The notes under the pieces were generated by a model. The model was given only the letters and a program-made list of their open reading frames with translations. It ran no database searches and had not been told where the DNA came from. This document shows, piece by piece, positions 18,675 to 28,206 of a stretch of DNA of 64,000 nt (its first letter is position 1; each line of letters starts with the position of its first letter). Where the stretch lies: the NCBI RefSeq assembly GCF_008275125.1, contig NZ_CP043473.1:2790001-2854000 (forward strand), written 5' to 3'. The position numbers were made by a program, and so were the translations under genes. Origin of the DNA: Chromobacterium paludis. Lineage in GTDB: Bacteria > Pseudomonadota > Gammaproteobacteria > Burkholderiales > Chromobacteriaceae.

Positions 18675-20210
18675 ATGAACCTGTTAAAGGCCCTGGCTGC
18701 AGTCAGCAGCATGACCATGGTGTCCCGCGTGCTCGGCCTCGTCCGCGACACCCTGATCGCCCGCATTTTCGGCGCCGGCATGTCCGCCGACGCCTTCAAC
18801 GCCGCCTTCAAAATCCCGAACATGCTGCGCCGCCTGTTCGCCGAGGGCGCGTTCTCCCAGGCCTTCGTGCCGATTCTGGGCGAATACAAGCAGAACAAGA
18901 CGCATGAGGAAACGCGCGAATTCGTCGCCAAGGTGACGGGCGTGCTCGGCTCCGTGCTGTTTCTGGTGACCGCCATCGGCATGCTGGCCGCGCCGGCCAT
19001 CATGTGGATATCGGCCCCCGGCTTCTACCGCGAGCCGGCCAAGGCCGCGCTGTTCGCCGACATTCTGCGCGTGTCCTTCCCCTATATCTTCTTCATCTCG
19101 CTGTCGTCGATGACCGGCAGCATCCTGAACAGCTGGGGCCGGTTCTCTATCCCCGCCTTCACGCCCACCTTCCTGAACCTGAGCTTCATCGGCTTCGCCC
19201 TGTTCCTGACCCACCACTTCCATCCGCCCATCATGGCGCTGGCCTGGGCGGTGTTCGTCGGCGGCATGATACAGCTGGTGTGGCAGCTGCCCTTCCTGAA
19301 GCAGATCGGCATGCTGACGCGGCCTATCTTTGACTTCCACGATCCGGCGGTGTGGCGCGTGATCAAGCAGATGGGCCCGGCCATCTTCGGCGTGTCGGTG
19401 GCGCAGATTTCGCTGCTGATCAACTCCACCTTCGCCTCCTTCCTGCCCACCGGCAGCGTGTCCTGGATGTATTACGCGGACCGGCTGATGGAGTTCCCGT
19501 CCGGGGTGCTGGGCGTGGCGCTGGGCACCATCCTGCTGCCCTCTCTGTCCAAGCACGCGGCCAGCAAGTCCGACGCCGACTTCAGCGTGCTGCTGGACTG
19601 GGGCATACGGCTGTCGCTCTTGCTGGCGGTGCCGGCCACCGTCGGCCTGGGCCTTTTGTCCGGCCCGCTGCTCTACACCATGTTCATGTACGGCCGCTTC
19701 ACGCCGCACGACGCCTGGATGTCGCAGCAGGCGGTCATCGCCTATTCCTTCGGCCTGCTGGGCCTGATTCTGGTGAAAGTGCTGGCGCCGGGCTTCTACG
19801 CGCGCCAGGACATCAAGACGCCGGTGCGCATCGCGGTGAAAACGCTGATCGCCACCCAGATCATGAACTTGGCCTTCGTGTTTCCGCTGAAGCACGCCGG
19901 CCTGGCGCTGTCCATCGGCCTCGCCTCCTGCATCAACGCCGGCCTGTTGATGCGCACGCTGCAAAAGCGCGGCATCTATCGCCCGGAGGCCGGCTGGCGA
20001 AGCTTCCTCGCCAAGCTCGCCACCGCCATCCTGGCCATGGCCGGCGCCCTGCTGGCCGCGCAATACTGGCTGCCGATAGACTGGCACGGCCACGCCTGGC
20101 AGCGCGCGCTGTGGCTGCTGACGCTGGTGGCCATCGGCGCGGCGGTGTATTTCGCCTCGTTGTTCGCCCTGGGCTTCCGCCCGCGCCAATTCATGCGGCG
20201 CGAGATGTAA
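18675..20210 (+). CDS. murJ: Lipid II flippase MurJ
   Basis: 511 aa with about fourteen transmembrane segments. The start at 18675 ([30 protein letters not shown]) carries the conserved MurJ opening, including the central-cavity Arg residues. [21 protein letters not shown] and the [27 protein letters not shown] signature follow. It moves the peptidoglycan precursor lipid II across the inner membrane and is normally essential. The gene is divergent from rpsT. No terminator is obvious; a structured segment (20247-20298) lies in the gap before queF. Confidence 0.96.
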   Translation: MNLLKALAAVSSMTMVSRVLGLVRDTLIARIFGAGMSADAFNAAFKIPNMLRRLFAEGAFSQAFVPILGEYKQNKTHEETREFVAKVTGVLGSVLFLVTAIGMLAAPAIMWISAPGFYREPAKAALFADILRVSFPYIFFISLSSMTGSILNSWGRFSIPAFTPTFLNLSFIGFALFLTHHFHPPIMALAWAVFVGGMIQLVWQLPFLKQIGMLTRPIFDFHDPAVWRVIKQMGPAIFGVSVAQISLLINSTFASFLPTGSVSWMYYADRLMEFPSGVLGVALGTILLPSLSKHAASKSDADFSVLLDWGIRLSLLLAVPATVGLGLLSGPLLYTMFMYGRFTPHDAWMSQQAVIAYSFGLLGLILVKVLAPGFYARQDIKTPVRIAVKTLIATQIMNLAFVFPLKHAGLALSIGLASCINAGLLMRTLQKRGIYRPEAGWRSFLAKLATAILAMAGALLAAQYWLPIDWHGHAWQRALWLLTLVAIGAAVYFASLFALGFRPRQFMRREM

Positions 20211-20246
20211 CATGCTTTTGCCGCCAAGCGCATCCCGCGTATAGGA

Positions 20247-20298
20247 AACGGCCACGCTCCGGACAAAACGTCAGCTCCATGTCCAGCTCGTGGCCGTT
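20247..20298. other. Inverted repeat between murJ and queF
   Basis: AACGGCCACG (20247-20256) and its exact complement CGTGGCCGTT (20289-20298) enclose GGAC (20261-20264) and GTCC (20281-20284), giving an outer 10-bp and an inner 4-bp stem. It ends 42 bases before the queF start and is not followed by T residues. It could be a leader structure or a weak murJ terminator. It does not match the preQ1 riboswitch consensus as I know it. Confidence 0.4.
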
Positions 20299-20340
20299 CG
20301 TGGGTTTCGTGGCGAAAACCGATTTTAGAAGGCATATACG

Positions 20341-21174
20341 ATGCAAAACCTCACCCCTGAACACTCGCCGCTGGGCAAAACCGTCAGCTACCAGGACCAG
20401 TACGATGCCAGCCTGCTGTTCCCCATCGCGCGCAAGACCAAGCGCGATGAGATAGGCGTGGATGAGGCGGCGCTGCCGTTTGCCGGCGTGGACATCTGGA
20501 CCGGCTTCGAGCTGTCCTGGCTCAACGCCAAGGGCAAGCCGCAGGTCGGCATCGCCACCTTCCGCATCCCGGCGGACAGCCCGCGGCTGATCGAATCCAA
20601 GTCGTTCAAGCTGTATCTGAACAGCTACAACCAGACGCGCATGGACGGCGTGGACGCGCTGACGGCCCAGCTGGCGCGCGACTTGTCCGCCGCGGCCGGC
20701 GCGGATGTTTCCGTCTCCCTCCTGCTGCCGCAAGACTTCGCCGCCGAGCAGGTGCGCGAGCTCGCCGGCGAGTACATCGACGAGCAGGACATCGAAGTCG
20801 ACCACTACGCGCCCTGCCCCGAGATTCTGCAGGCCGACGCCGCCGACATCGTCAGCGAGACGCTGTGCAGCAATCTGTTGAAGTCCAACTGCCTGGTCAC
20901 CGGCCAGCCGGACTGGGGCAGCGTGCAGATACGCTACACCGGCCCCAGGATAGACCGCGAGGCGCTGCTGCGGTATTTGATAGGCTTCCGCCAGCACAAT
21001 GAATTCCACGAGCAATGCGTGGAGCGCATCTTCGTCGACGTGCTGCGCGCCTGCGCGCCGACGCGACTGACCGTCTACGCGCGCTACACCCGCCGCGGCG
21101 GCCTGGACATCAATCCCTGGCGCAGCAATGGCGACGCCGCGCCGACGGACAACGTCCGCGCCGCGCGCCAGTAA
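20341..21174 (+). CDS. queF: NADPH-dependent 7-cyano-7-deazaguanine reductase (long-form QueF)
   Basis: 277 aa, the two-domain YqcD-type length. The [16 protein letters not shown] motif binds the substrate, the active-site Cys is in [12 protein letters not shown] (about 188), and the C-terminal half has the His/Glu region [13 protein letters not shown]. It reduces preQ0 to preQ1 in queuosine biosynthesis. The ribosome site GAAGG is 10 bases before the ATG. No other queuosine genes are adjacent, which is usual for this gene. Confidence 0.95.
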   Translation: MQNLTPEHSPLGKTVSYQDQYDASLLFPIARKTKRDEIGVDEAALPFAGVDIWTGFELSWLNAKGKPQVGIATFRIPADSPRLIESKSFKLYLNSYNQTRMDGVDALTAQLARDLSAAAGADVSVSLLLPQDFAAEQVRELAGEYIDEQDIEVDHYAPCPEILQADAADIVSETLCSNLLKSNCLVTGQPDWGSVQIRYTGPRIDREALLRYLIGFRQHNEFHEQCVERIFVDVLRACAPTRLTVYARYTRRGGLDINPWRSNGDAAPTDNVRAARQ

Positions 21175-21234
21175 GCCCGCAGGCGGGGCCAGGCCGCCCC
21201 GCTTGCCTTATCCTCATATCATTGCTATTCATTC

Positions 21235-21253
21235 ATGTCCAAACCTTGGACAT
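21235..21253. promoter_or_regulatory. Dyad ATGTCCAA-N3-TTGGACAT upstream of DUF2165 gene
   Basis: An exact 8-bp inverted repeat with a 3-base spacer, ending 12 bases before the next start codon. It is too small and T-poor for a terminator and could be an operator or translational hairpin. Confidence 0.35.
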
Positions 21254-21265
21254 AAAAGGATAACG

Positions 21266-21790
21266 ATGAAACCCTCTCCGCACCTGTTCGCCCAATTGTT
21301 CAGCAAGGCCTTGATCGCCCTGTCCATCGGCCTGTTCGGCCTGATGGTGGCCAGCGGCAATCTGCTCGATTACGACTCCAACTGGCAGTTTGTCCGCCAT
21401 GTGCTGAGCATGGACACCATGCAGCCGTGGTTCCACGGCGAGGCCTTGCGCGGCCGCGCCATCCACGATGAAACGATCCAGCGGCTGGCCTACGCCGCCA
21501 TCATCGCCGGCGAGCTGGCGGTGGGCGCGCTGTGCGCGGCCGGCGGCGCCATGCTGCTGGCAGCGGTCTGCCCCGCGCGCCGGGTCTGGCTCGCGCGCGG
21601 CAAGGCTTGCTTCACCCTGGGCGCGGCCTTGGCCATCCTGGTATGGCACACCGGCTTCGCCGTGATCGGCGGCGAATACTTCGCCATGTGGGCCAATCAG
21701 TTCAACGGCCAGTTCAGCGCCTACGCCTTCTCCGGCATCGCCCTGCTGGCGCTGATCTATGTGAACCAGCCGGAAGCCTCCGCCGCATAA
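21266..21790 (+). CDS. DUF2165 family small integral membrane protein
   Basis: 174 aa. Four hydrophobic segments at about 10-30, 75-100, 110-130 and 145-165. The conserved NLLDYDSNWQFVRHVLSMDTM after the first segment and the HTGFAVIGGEYFAMW stretch are typical of DUF2165 as I recall it. The start at 21266 has AAAAGGA upstream. Function unknown; a compact dyad precedes it and a terminator follows, so it is monocistronic. Confidence 0.85.
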   Translation: MKPSPHLFAQLFSKALIALSIGLFGLMVASGNLLDYDSNWQFVRHVLSMDTMQPWFHGEALRGRAIHDETIQRLAYAAIIAGELAVGALCAAGGAMLLAAVCPARRVWLARGKACFTLGAALAILVWHTGFAVIGGEYFAMWANQFNGQFSAYAFSGIALLALIYVNQPEASAA

Positions 21791-21816
21791 AAAAACCGCA
21801 TCGAGATGCGGTTTTT
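21791..21816. terminator. Bidirectional terminator between DUF2165 gene and rluA
   Basis: AAAAACCGCATC, two-base loop, GATGCGGTTTTT. A-rich on one side and T-rich on the other, so it serves both convergent genes. Confidence 0.9.
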
Positions 21817-21833
21817 GCGGGCGGCAAAGTAGA

Positions 21834-22511
21834 TCAGAACGGCGCCGGGGCCTCGAACTCCATCTCTTCAAACGTCACCGGATGGCGCAACACCAGCCGC
21901 GACGCGTGCAGCAGCAGGCGGTCGGCCTTGGCCAGCGCCTCCGGCGGCGCATAGATGTTGTCGCCCAGGATGGGATGGCCGGACTCCAGATGCAGCATGT
22001 GCATGCGCAGCTGGTGGGCGCGGCCGGTTTGCGGGTCCAGCTCCATGCGGCTGACGTTGCGCGTGGTGTCGCGCAGGATCACCCGGTAGCGGGTGATGGC
22101 CTCCTTGCCTTCGGCAAAGTCCACTTTCTGCCGCGGCCGGTTGGGCCAGTCTATGATCAGCGGCAGATCGATGACGCCGCTATTGCTCTCCACGATGCCG
22201 TCCACCACCGCGAGGTAGCGCTTCTTCACCTTGCGGTCCATGAAGGCGATGGACAGCGCGCGCTGCATCTCCGGGCCGCGCCCCATCACCACCAAGCCGG
22301 AGGTGTCCATGTCCAGGCGGTGCACGGTCAGTGCGTCCGGGTAAACCTTCTGCGCGCGGCTGATCAGGCAGTCGGCCTTGTCGTCGCCGCGCCCAGGCAC
22401 CGACAGCAGGCCGCTGGGCTTGTCCAGCACCAGCAGGCAGTCATCGACATAGATCACATTGAGTCCGGTGTCCGGCGGCGGGTTGTAATGTTCCAGATTG
22501 TGTCTTTGCAT
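21834..22511 (-). CDS. rluA: RluA family pseudouridine synthase (dual 23S rRNA/tRNA type)
   Basis: 225 aa from the ATG at 22511, close to E. coli RluA. The catalytic motif HRLDMDTSGLVV (Asp) is at about 63-74 and DPQTGRAHQLRMHM at about 168. No S4 domain is present, as expected for RluA, which modifies one 23S rRNA position and several tRNAs. The longer frame to 22604 lacks homology-like sequence. The ribosome site is weak. Ortholog naming is by length and motif only. Confidence 0.85.
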   Translation of the reverse strand: MQRHNLEHYNPPPDTGLNVIYVDDCLLVLDKPSGLLSVPGRGDDKADCLISRAQKVYPDALTVHRLDMDTSGLVVMGRGPEMQRALSIAFMDRKVKKRYLAVVDGIVESNSGVIDLPLIIDWPNRPRQKVDFAEGKEAITRYRVILRDTTRNVSRMELDPQTGRAHQLRMHMLHLESGHPILGDNIYAPPEALAKADRLLLHASRLVLRHPVTFEEMEFEAPAPF

Positions 22512-22662
22512 GGTTAGCGGCTTTGAAATTCGATTGGCGGCGATTATCGGCGCGAAGGCCGGGGACGACAAGCTGTTACCGTAGTTTGGCCACGGCGCTG
22601 TCACTTGAAATCCCCCTGCGCCGCCTGCACTCTGTCATGACAAGAGCAAACAAGGACACCCC

Positions 22663-23370
22663 ATGGCTGAACAGTTCTACCAAGATGCTTACCAGACCTG
22701 CCTCTCCACCCGCGTGCTGCGCCACGACGACGCCGGCCTCGCGCTGGAAGACACGCTGTGCTACCCGCTGGGCGGCGGCCAGCCGGGCGATACGGCCACG
22801 CTGACCGCGGCCGACGGCAGCACGCTGCGCATCGTAGACACCCGCCGCGACCGCGAAAGCCGCGTCATCCTGCACCAAACCGAAGGCGAGGCCCGTCTCC
22901 CGCCCGGAACCGAAGTGACACTGGAGCTGGACTGGGAACGCCGTTACCGCCACATGCGCATCCACACCGGCCTGCACTTGCTGGGCGTGGTGATCAAGAC
23001 CGGCGTCACCGGCGGCAATATGACCGCCGAATCCGGCCGGCTGGATTTCGACGTGCCGGAGGATATGGAGCTGGACAAGGAACATATAGAGAGGGAGCTG
23101 AACCGGCTGGTGGCGGCTGACCTACCCGTCACCATCAGCATGACCAGCGGCGAAGCGCTGAAGGCGCAGCCGGAGCTGATCCGCACCATGTCGGTGACCC
23201 CTCCCTTGCATCTGCCGGAAATCCGCCTGATCGAGATCGCCGGCGTGGACTTGCAGCCCTGTGGCGGCACCCACGTGGCGCGCACCGGCGAAGTGGGCCG
23301 CATGCGGGTGAAAAAGATAGAAAACAAGGGCGCGCGCAATAAGCGCGTGGTGGTGGAGCTGGTGGACTAA
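22663..23370 (+). CDS. alaX: AlaX-type alanyl-tRNA editing protein
   Basis: 235 aa. It is a stand-alone version of the AlaRS editing domain: GGGQPGD near residue 35, the zinc ligands in HTGLHLL (His-x3-His type, about 105) and CGGTHV (about 201). It removes serine or glycine wrongly attached to tRNA-Ala. An N-terminal beta-barrel of about 90 residues precedes the editing core, as in the medium-length AlaX-M class. A terminator follows the stop. Confidence 0.9.
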   Translation: MAEQFYQDAYQTCLSTRVLRHDDAGLALEDTLCYPLGGGQPGDTATLTAADGSTLRIVDTRRDRESRVILHQTEGEARLPPGTEVTLELDWERRYRHMRIHTGLHLLGVVIKTGVTGGNMTAESGRLDFDVPEDMELDKEHIERELNRLVAADLPVTISMTSGEALKAQPELIRTMSVTPPLHLPEIRLIEIAGVDLQPCGGTHVARTGEVGRMRVKKIENKGARNKRVVVELVD

Positions 23371-23392
23371 GCGCGACAGGCTCGCCCATAAC

Positions 23393-23423
23393 CAAGGGGG
23401 ACCTTCCGGTCCCCCTTGTGTTT
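23393..23423 (+). terminator. Terminator after alaX
   Basis: CAAGGGGGACC, loop TTCC, GGTCCCCCTTG, then GTGTTTT. An 11-bp stem between two convergent genes. Confidence 0.88.
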
Positions 23424-23437
23424 TATTGCCGGCTGGC

Positions 23438-24925
23438 TCAGCGCGCGTCCAGCGCCAGCTCGTGCTCCGGCTGCGCCGGCTTATCGTCCTGAGTCATGCG
23501 GTGCAGCCATGGCGCCAGCAAGATGGTCAGCACGGCGATGCCGCCGGTCACCACGCCGATCTGGGTAAACACGCGGCTGTAGATTTCCAGCGTGGCCAGC
23601 GGATCGGTCACATGATCCGGCGCCGCGGTCAGGCCGGCCACCTTGCCGGCGATCACCGACGACGCGGCGGACGTCAGGAACCACGCCCCCATGATGAAGC
23701 CCATCAGCCGCTGCGGCACCAGCCGCGCCACCATGGCCAGGCCCAGGCCGGAAATCAGCAGTTCGCCCAGGCTTTGCAGCAAGTAGCTCAGCACCATCCA
23801 GTTGGACGACACCAGGCCCTGCGCATTGGCGTACCTGGCCCCCAGCGGCAGCACCAGGAAAGCGCCGGCGCACAGCACCATGCCAATGGCGAATTTGTGC
23901 GGCATGGGCAAGCGGTCGCCCAGCTTGTTGTAGCAGACGGCAAGCAGCGGACTGGCCAGCATGATCCAGAACGGGTTCAGCGACATGAACTGTTCCGGCT
24001 GCACCGGGATGCCGAACAGGGTATGCACCGTGTTGTGGATGGCGAAGAAGTTCAGCGACAGCGGCATCTGGTTGTAGAGCACGAAGAACACCGTCGCTTG
24101 CAGCATCAGCACCGCGGCCACGATCATTTTCTTGCGCGCGGCGCCTGTCAGTTGCAGCGTTTCCTTGACGAAGAAGCCCACCACGCCGATGGAGAGCACG
24201 GCCAGCACGCCATTGGCGATCCGCTCATGCTTGAGCAGCAGCGCCGCGATGCAGCAGGCCAGCGCCACGCCGGCCAGCACGGCCAGCCAGGTGCCCAGCC
24301 TGGGGGAGCGGAAATCCGCCTCCGAGCCATACGCCTTCACCCAGCCCTGCATCAGCAGGAAATTGAGCACGGTGATGACCATGCCGGCCACGGACAAGGC
24401 AAACGCATGCGCATAGCCAAAGCGGTCCGCCAGCCATGGCGTAGCCAGCATGGACAGCAGCGAGCCGACATTGATGGCCATGTAATACATGGTGAAGGCG
24501 CCGTCCAGCCGCGGGTCGTTCGCCTCGTAGCACTTGGACAGCAGCGAGGACGGATTGGCCTTGAACAGCCCGTTGCCCACCGCGATGGTGCCCATGCCCA
24601 GATACAGCAGGCTGATATTGCCGGCGGACGCGGTCACCATGGCATAGCCGGCGGTCAGCACCAGCGCGCCCAGCAGGATGGTGCGGCGGGTGCCCAGCAC
24701 TTTGTCGCCCAGCCAGCCGCCTACGGACACCAGGCCGTACACCAGCGCGATGAAGGCGGAAAACAGCGTGAACGATTCGGCTTCGCGCAGGCCCAGCGCC
24801 TTCACGAGGTAAACGGCCAGGATGCCCTGCAGGCCATAGAATCCGAAGCGTTCCCAGAACTCGATGGTAAAGATCAAATAAAACGGCTTGGGCTGCCGCA
24901 AGGGGTTAAGCGCGCTCTGCGTCAT
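23438..24925 (-). CDS. POT/PTR family proton-coupled oligopeptide transporter
   Basis: 495 aa with about fourteen hydrophobic segments. The first one carries the POT signature ExxERFxFYG ([10 protein letters not shown]), essential for proton and peptide binding; [15 protein letters not shown] follows. It imports di- and tripeptides with protons, like E. coli DtpA/DtpB. The start at 24925 is preceded by AAGGAA. The upstream 415 bases are AT-rich and hold no gene. Confidence 0.9.
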   Translation of the reverse strand: MTQSALNPLRQPKPFYLIFTIEFWERFGFYGLQGILAVYLVKALGLREAESFTLFSAFIALVYGLVSVGGWLGDKVLGTRRTILLGALVLTAGYAMVTASAGNISLLYLGMGTIAVGNGLFKANPSSLLSKCYEANDPRLDGAFTMYYMAINVGSLLSMLATPWLADRFGYAHAFALSVAGMVITVLNFLLMQGWVKAYGSEADFRSPRLGTWLAVLAGVALACCIAALLLKHERIANGVLAVLSIGVVGFFVKETLQLTGAARKKMIVAAVLMLQATVFFVLYNQMPLSLNFFAIHNTVHTLFGIPVQPEQFMSLNPFWIMLASPLLAVCYNKLGDRLPMPHKFAIGMVLCAGAFLVLPLGARYANAQGLVSSNWMVLSYLLQSLGELLISGLGLAMVARLVPQRLMGFIMGAWFLTSAASSVIAGKVAGLTAAPDHVTDPLATLEIYSRVFTQIGVVTGGIAVLTILLAPWLHRMTQDDKPAQPEHELALDAR

Positions 24926-25340
24926 GATGGGTTCCTTTTGGAATCGGAACAGCTGTGGACCCAGGGAAACTTCCCGATACGCAACGCCTGGCGGCCAAGC
25001 CGCCGGAATTTCGCCACGCAAGGTAAGACAGACAGTGTTCACTACGGGGAATGAGGCTGATTTGCGATCATTTCTGCGCAATTCCATGCAAATTCATAGT
25101 TTTACGCCGAATTGTTTCGCCCAGAACTATTGATGAAGCAAGCGCGCACCAATGTCAAATTTACTGACCAAAATTTCCACAGCAGATGACAAGGGCAAGC
25201 CATGGAATATTAATAAACGCTCACTTTCAAGTTAAGTTGCCGAATAAATTTAATTTGCAACAATAAATTTAATAAATATAAAAATTTATGGAAATATTAT
25301 TGCTTATTTTGCAATTGATGAAATGCCGATGCGCCATCGC
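24926..25340. other. Gene-free AT-rich interval
   Basis: 415 bases between the divergent 5' end of the peptide transporter gene and the 3' end of lysR. From about 25205 to 25320 it is nearly all A and T. I see no ORF with a ribosome site and no strong hairpin; promoter elements for the transporter are expected here. Confidence 0.5.
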
Positions 25341-26261
25341 CTAGCGCGGCAGCAAGGCTGCCAAACGTCGCCCCACTTCAGCCATCTCCTGCCTCAGGCA
25401 AGTAATGAACTGCTGCGGCAGGGGCGAAGCCGGCCGGAACTGCGGCAGCACCAGCCGCAAGGAAAACGGTATCGACCGCTGCAGCGGCCTGACCGCCAGA
25501 CCACGTCCAGCCTCATCCAGCGCGGTCAGCGGGTTGACGATGGCGACGCCCAGCCCCTGCCTGACCATGGCGCACACCGCGGCGGCGCTATGCGTGGACA
25601 ATTGCTGCCGGCGGCTCACGCCTTCCTCCGCGAACCAGGCATCCACCTGCTGGCGGTAAGCGTCGCTGGGCGCCAAGCTGATGAAAGGCAAACCCTCGAA
25701 GTCGCGCGCCGCCAGGCTGCGCTTGCCGGTCAAATCATGATCGGCCGGCATCACGCAGAGCTCGTCTCCCTGCCATAACGGCAAAACCTGGCACCCCGCC
25801 GGCGCCTGCTCCTGTTCGATCAGCCCCAGATCGAAGCGCTGCGCCGCCAGCCATTCCTCCAGCCAAGGCGACTCCTGCGGACTGATGTCCACGCCAACTT
25901 CAGGCAGCTTCTGCAGAAAGCGGCCGCACGCCGCCGGCAACAGCGTCTGCGCGAACACCGGCAGACAGGCGATGGTCAGCTGGCCGCCGGCAAACTGGCG
26001 TATGGCCGCCGCGCTGCTGACGATGCGCTCCAGGCCGACGAAACTGCGCTCCACCTCGGCGAACAGCTGCAAGGCCTGCTGGGTGGGCCGCAGCCGTCCA
26101 TGGCCGCGCTCAAACAGGCTCAAGCCCAGCAATTGCTCGCAACGCGCCAGCTCTCGGCTGATCGTAGGCTGCGAGGTATGCAGCAGCCTGGCGGCGCCGC
26201 TGACGCTGCCCGAGGTCATCACCGCCCGGAAAACTTCTATATGCCGCAGATTGACCGACAT
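25341..26261 (-). CDS. lysR: LysR, LysR-type activator of lysA
   Basis: 306 aa. N-terminal winged helix (LRHIEVFRAVMTSGSVSGAARLLHTSQPTISRELARCEQLLG) and a LysR-type co-inducer domain. Long stretches agree with my memory of E. coli LysR itself (LTIACLPVFAQTLLP, QESPWLEEWLAAQRFDLGL, STHSAAAVCAMVRQGLG), not only with the family. It is divergent from lysA, exactly as in E. coli, where LysR activates lysA when diaminopimelate is high. Confidence 0.9.
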   Translation of the reverse strand: MSVNLRHIEVFRAVMTSGSVSGAARLLHTSQPTISRELARCEQLLGLSLFERGHGRLRPTQQALQLFAEVERSFVGLERIVSSAAAIRQFAGGQLTIACLPVFAQTLLPAACGRFLQKLPEVGVDISPQESPWLEEWLAAQRFDLGLIEQEQAPAGCQVLPLWQGDELCVMPADHDLTGKRSLAARDFEGLPFISLAPSDAYRQQVDAWFAEEGVSRRQQLSTHSAAAVCAMVRQGLGVAIVNPLTALDEAGRGLAVRPLQRSIPFSLRLVLPQFRPASPLPQQFITCLRQEMAEVGRRLAALLPR

Positions 26262-26378
26262 GCTCCCCCCTATTCACGCGATGGCCATATCAAAAATGAA
26301 AGCCATATCGACACAATATTATTTTATTTTTGTGCTGATTAGCACGATCATGGTGCCATATCCTCCGGAAAAGCAGCC
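26262..26378. promoter_or_regulatory. lysR-lysA divergent control region
   Basis: 117 AT-rich bases between the two start codons. GCCATAT recurs (near 26283, 26301 and 26353) and could mark regulator contacts of the T-N11-A kind. lysA has a ribosome site (CCGGAAAAG) before its ATG. Confidence 0.5.
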
Positions 26379-27611
26379 ATGCCACCCTTCGACCATCGCC
26401 AACTCGCCGCCATCGCCCAGCAATACGGCTCCCCGCTCTGGGTCTACGACGCCGAGACCATACGCAGCCGCATCGCCGAGCTGAAGGCCTTCGACACCAT
26501 ACGCTACGCACAGAAGGCGAACTCCAACACCCACATCCTGCGGCTGATGCGCGCCGAAGGCGTCAAGGTGGACGCGGTATCGCTGGGCGAGATCGAGCGC
26601 GCGCTGGCCGCCGGCTACCAGGCCGGAGGCGGAGAGCCTTCCGACATCGTCTTCACCGCCGACGTGCTGGACCGCGCCACGCTGGAAAAGGTGGCGGAAA
26701 CGGGCATCCCGCTGAATGCCGGCTCCATCGACATGCTGCGCCAGCTAGGCGAACGTTCGCCCGGCCATGCGGTGTGGCTGCGCATCAATCCGGGCTTTGG
26801 CCACGGCCATAGCCAGAAAACCAATACCGGCGGCGAAAACAGCAAACACGGCATCTGGCACGGCGATCTGGCGGAGGCGCTGCAAACCGCGAAGCAATAT
26901 GGACTGCGCCTGATCGGCATCCACATGCACATCGGCTCCGGCGTGGATTATCGCCACCTGGCGCGCGTGTGCGACGCCATGGTGGAACTGGTGGCGCGCC
27001 TGGACTGCGACATCGAGGCCATTTCCGCCGGCGGCGGCTTGTCCATCGCTTATCGCGAAGGCGACGCCCGCATCGACACCGCCCATTACTTCCAGCTATG
27101 GGATGCCGCGCGGCAGCGCATCGCCGCCAGGCTTGGCCACCCGGTGCGCCTGGAAATCGAGCCCGGCCGCTTCCTGGTGGCGGAGTCTGGCGCGCTGCTG
27201 GCGGAGGTGCGCGCGATCAAGAATATGGGCAGCCGCCATTTCGTGCTGGTGGACGCCGGCTTCAACGACCTGATGCGGCCCTCCTTGTACGGCAGCTACC
27301 ACCGCATCACCCTGCTGACGGCCGACGGCGCGGAGAAACGCGGCGCCATCGACACCGTGGTGGCCGGACCGTTGTGCGAGTCGGGCGACGTCTTCACCCA
27401 GCAGGCCGGCGGCACGGTGGAAACGCGCGCGCTGCCGCCCGCTGAAGTCGGCGACCTGATGGTGTTCCACGACGCCGGGGCCTACGGCGCGACCATGTCC
27501 TCCAACTACAACAGCCGCCCGCTGCTGGCGGAAGTGCTGCTAGAAGGCGGCGCCGCGCGGCTGATCCGCCGCCGCCAGACCATGGCCGAGCTGCTGGCGC
27601 TGGAAGCCTAA
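26379..27611 (+). CDS. lysA: Diaminopimelate decarboxylase
   Basis: 410 aa, PLP-dependent fold type III. The Schiff-base Lys is in YAQKANSN (about 49). Other family marks are HMHIGSG, SAGGGLSI, EPGRFLVAESG, the catalytic-Cys segment GPLCESGDVF and DAGAYGATMSSNYNSRP. It converts meso-diaminopimelate to L-lysine, the last step of lysine synthesis. It is divergent from lysR and ends at a strong terminator. Confidence 0.95.
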   Translation: MPPFDHRQLAAIAQQYGSPLWVYDAETIRSRIAELKAFDTIRYAQKANSNTHILRLMRAEGVKVDAVSLGEIERALAAGYQAGGGEPSDIVFTADVLDRATLEKVAETGIPLNAGSIDMLRQLGERSPGHAVWLRINPGFGHGHSQKTNTGGENSKHGIWHGDLAEALQTAKQYGLRLIGIHMHIGSGVDYRHLARVCDAMVELVARLDCDIEAISAGGGLSIAYREGDARIDTAHYFQLWDAARQRIAARLGHPVRLEIEPGRFLVAESGALLAEVRAIKNMGSRHFVLVDAGFNDLMRPSLYGSYHRITLLTADGAEKRGAIDTVVAGPLCESGDVFTQQAGGTVETRALPPAEVGDLMVFHDAGAYGATMSSNYNSRPLLAEVLLEGGAARLIRRRQTMAELLALEA

Positions 27612-27634
27612 ACCGGCCACCGCCAGACGCAAAA

Positions 27635-27659
27635 AAGCCGGGCTCAGCCCGGCTTCTTC
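27635..27659 (+). terminator. Terminator after lysA
   Basis: AAGCCGGGCT, one-base loop, AGCCCGGCTT followed by CTTCG, with six A before. It works in both directions and also ends the convergent BON gene. Confidence 0.85.
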
Positions 27660-27685
27660 GCGCATTCCCTCATCCTGGCGGATGA

Positions 27686-28003
27686 TTAGCTCTTAGCCTG
27701 CATATTGTTGATGACGAACTTGACGCCCGGCACCTTCTCGGCGATCTGGCCGGCCTTGAACATCTGCTGGTCGTCGTTCATCATGCCTTCGATGGTCACT
27801 TCGCCCTTCTTGCTGGAAACTTTCAGATCCAGCGCCTTCAGCTCGCTATCGGCGTCCAGCGCCTGCTTCACGCTGACAACCAGCTGCTCGTCGGTCGGCG
27901 CGGCCACGGCGGCCTCGTCGGCGTAAGCGGCATGGGCGGCGAACACGCCGGACAGGCTCAGGGCGGCCAGCATCAGAATACGGCTTGCAACTTGTTTCAT
28001 CAT
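27686..28003 (-). CDS. BON domain periplasmic protein
   Basis: 105 aa (start 28003 or the second ATG at 28000; GGAGAG lies just upstream). Signal peptide to about residue 28. One BON domain (about 40-102; LVVSVKQALDADSELKALDLKVSSKKGEVTIEG...GVKFVINNM). BON domains bind phospholipid and occur in OsmY-type stress proteins. It is monocistronic and unrelated in position to the BON genes of the island at 54-59 kb, but of the same family. Confidence 0.8.
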   Translation of the reverse strand: MMKQVASRILMLAALSLSGVFAAHAAYADEAAVAAPTDEQLVVSVKQALDADSELKALDLKVSSKKGEVTIEGMMNDDQQMFKAGQIAEKVPGVKFVINNMQAKS

Positions 28004-28206
28004 TCTCTCCAATTTCTCGCGACAAATGTCCAAAGCCAAGACCCGCTATCCACGGATCACACAGAATGCAGCCATGTTAACGGGGAAACTTTTCAGTTTT
28101 GTTGCGACTCAATGACATCACGCTAAGCGCCGCCACGCCGCGCCACACCATGCGGCGCGCAGGTTACAATGGCTGGCAAACCCTCACGACAAGCCCGTCT
28201 GGAAGC

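Noticed and set aside
18684..20255. 523-aa open frame antisense to murJ
   Set aside because: Complement of murJ; composition (His, Gln, Gly, Glu, Arg) is typical of a shadow frame in high-GC DNA.
20211..20340. preQ1 riboswitch upstream of queF
   Set aside because: A stem is present but the preQ1-I and preQ1-II sequence hallmarks as I know them are absent; kept only as an unassigned inverted repeat.
23426..25054. 542-aa open frame antisense to the peptide transporter
   Set aside because: Shadow of the POT transporter, which has clear motifs; no start site or domain on this strand.
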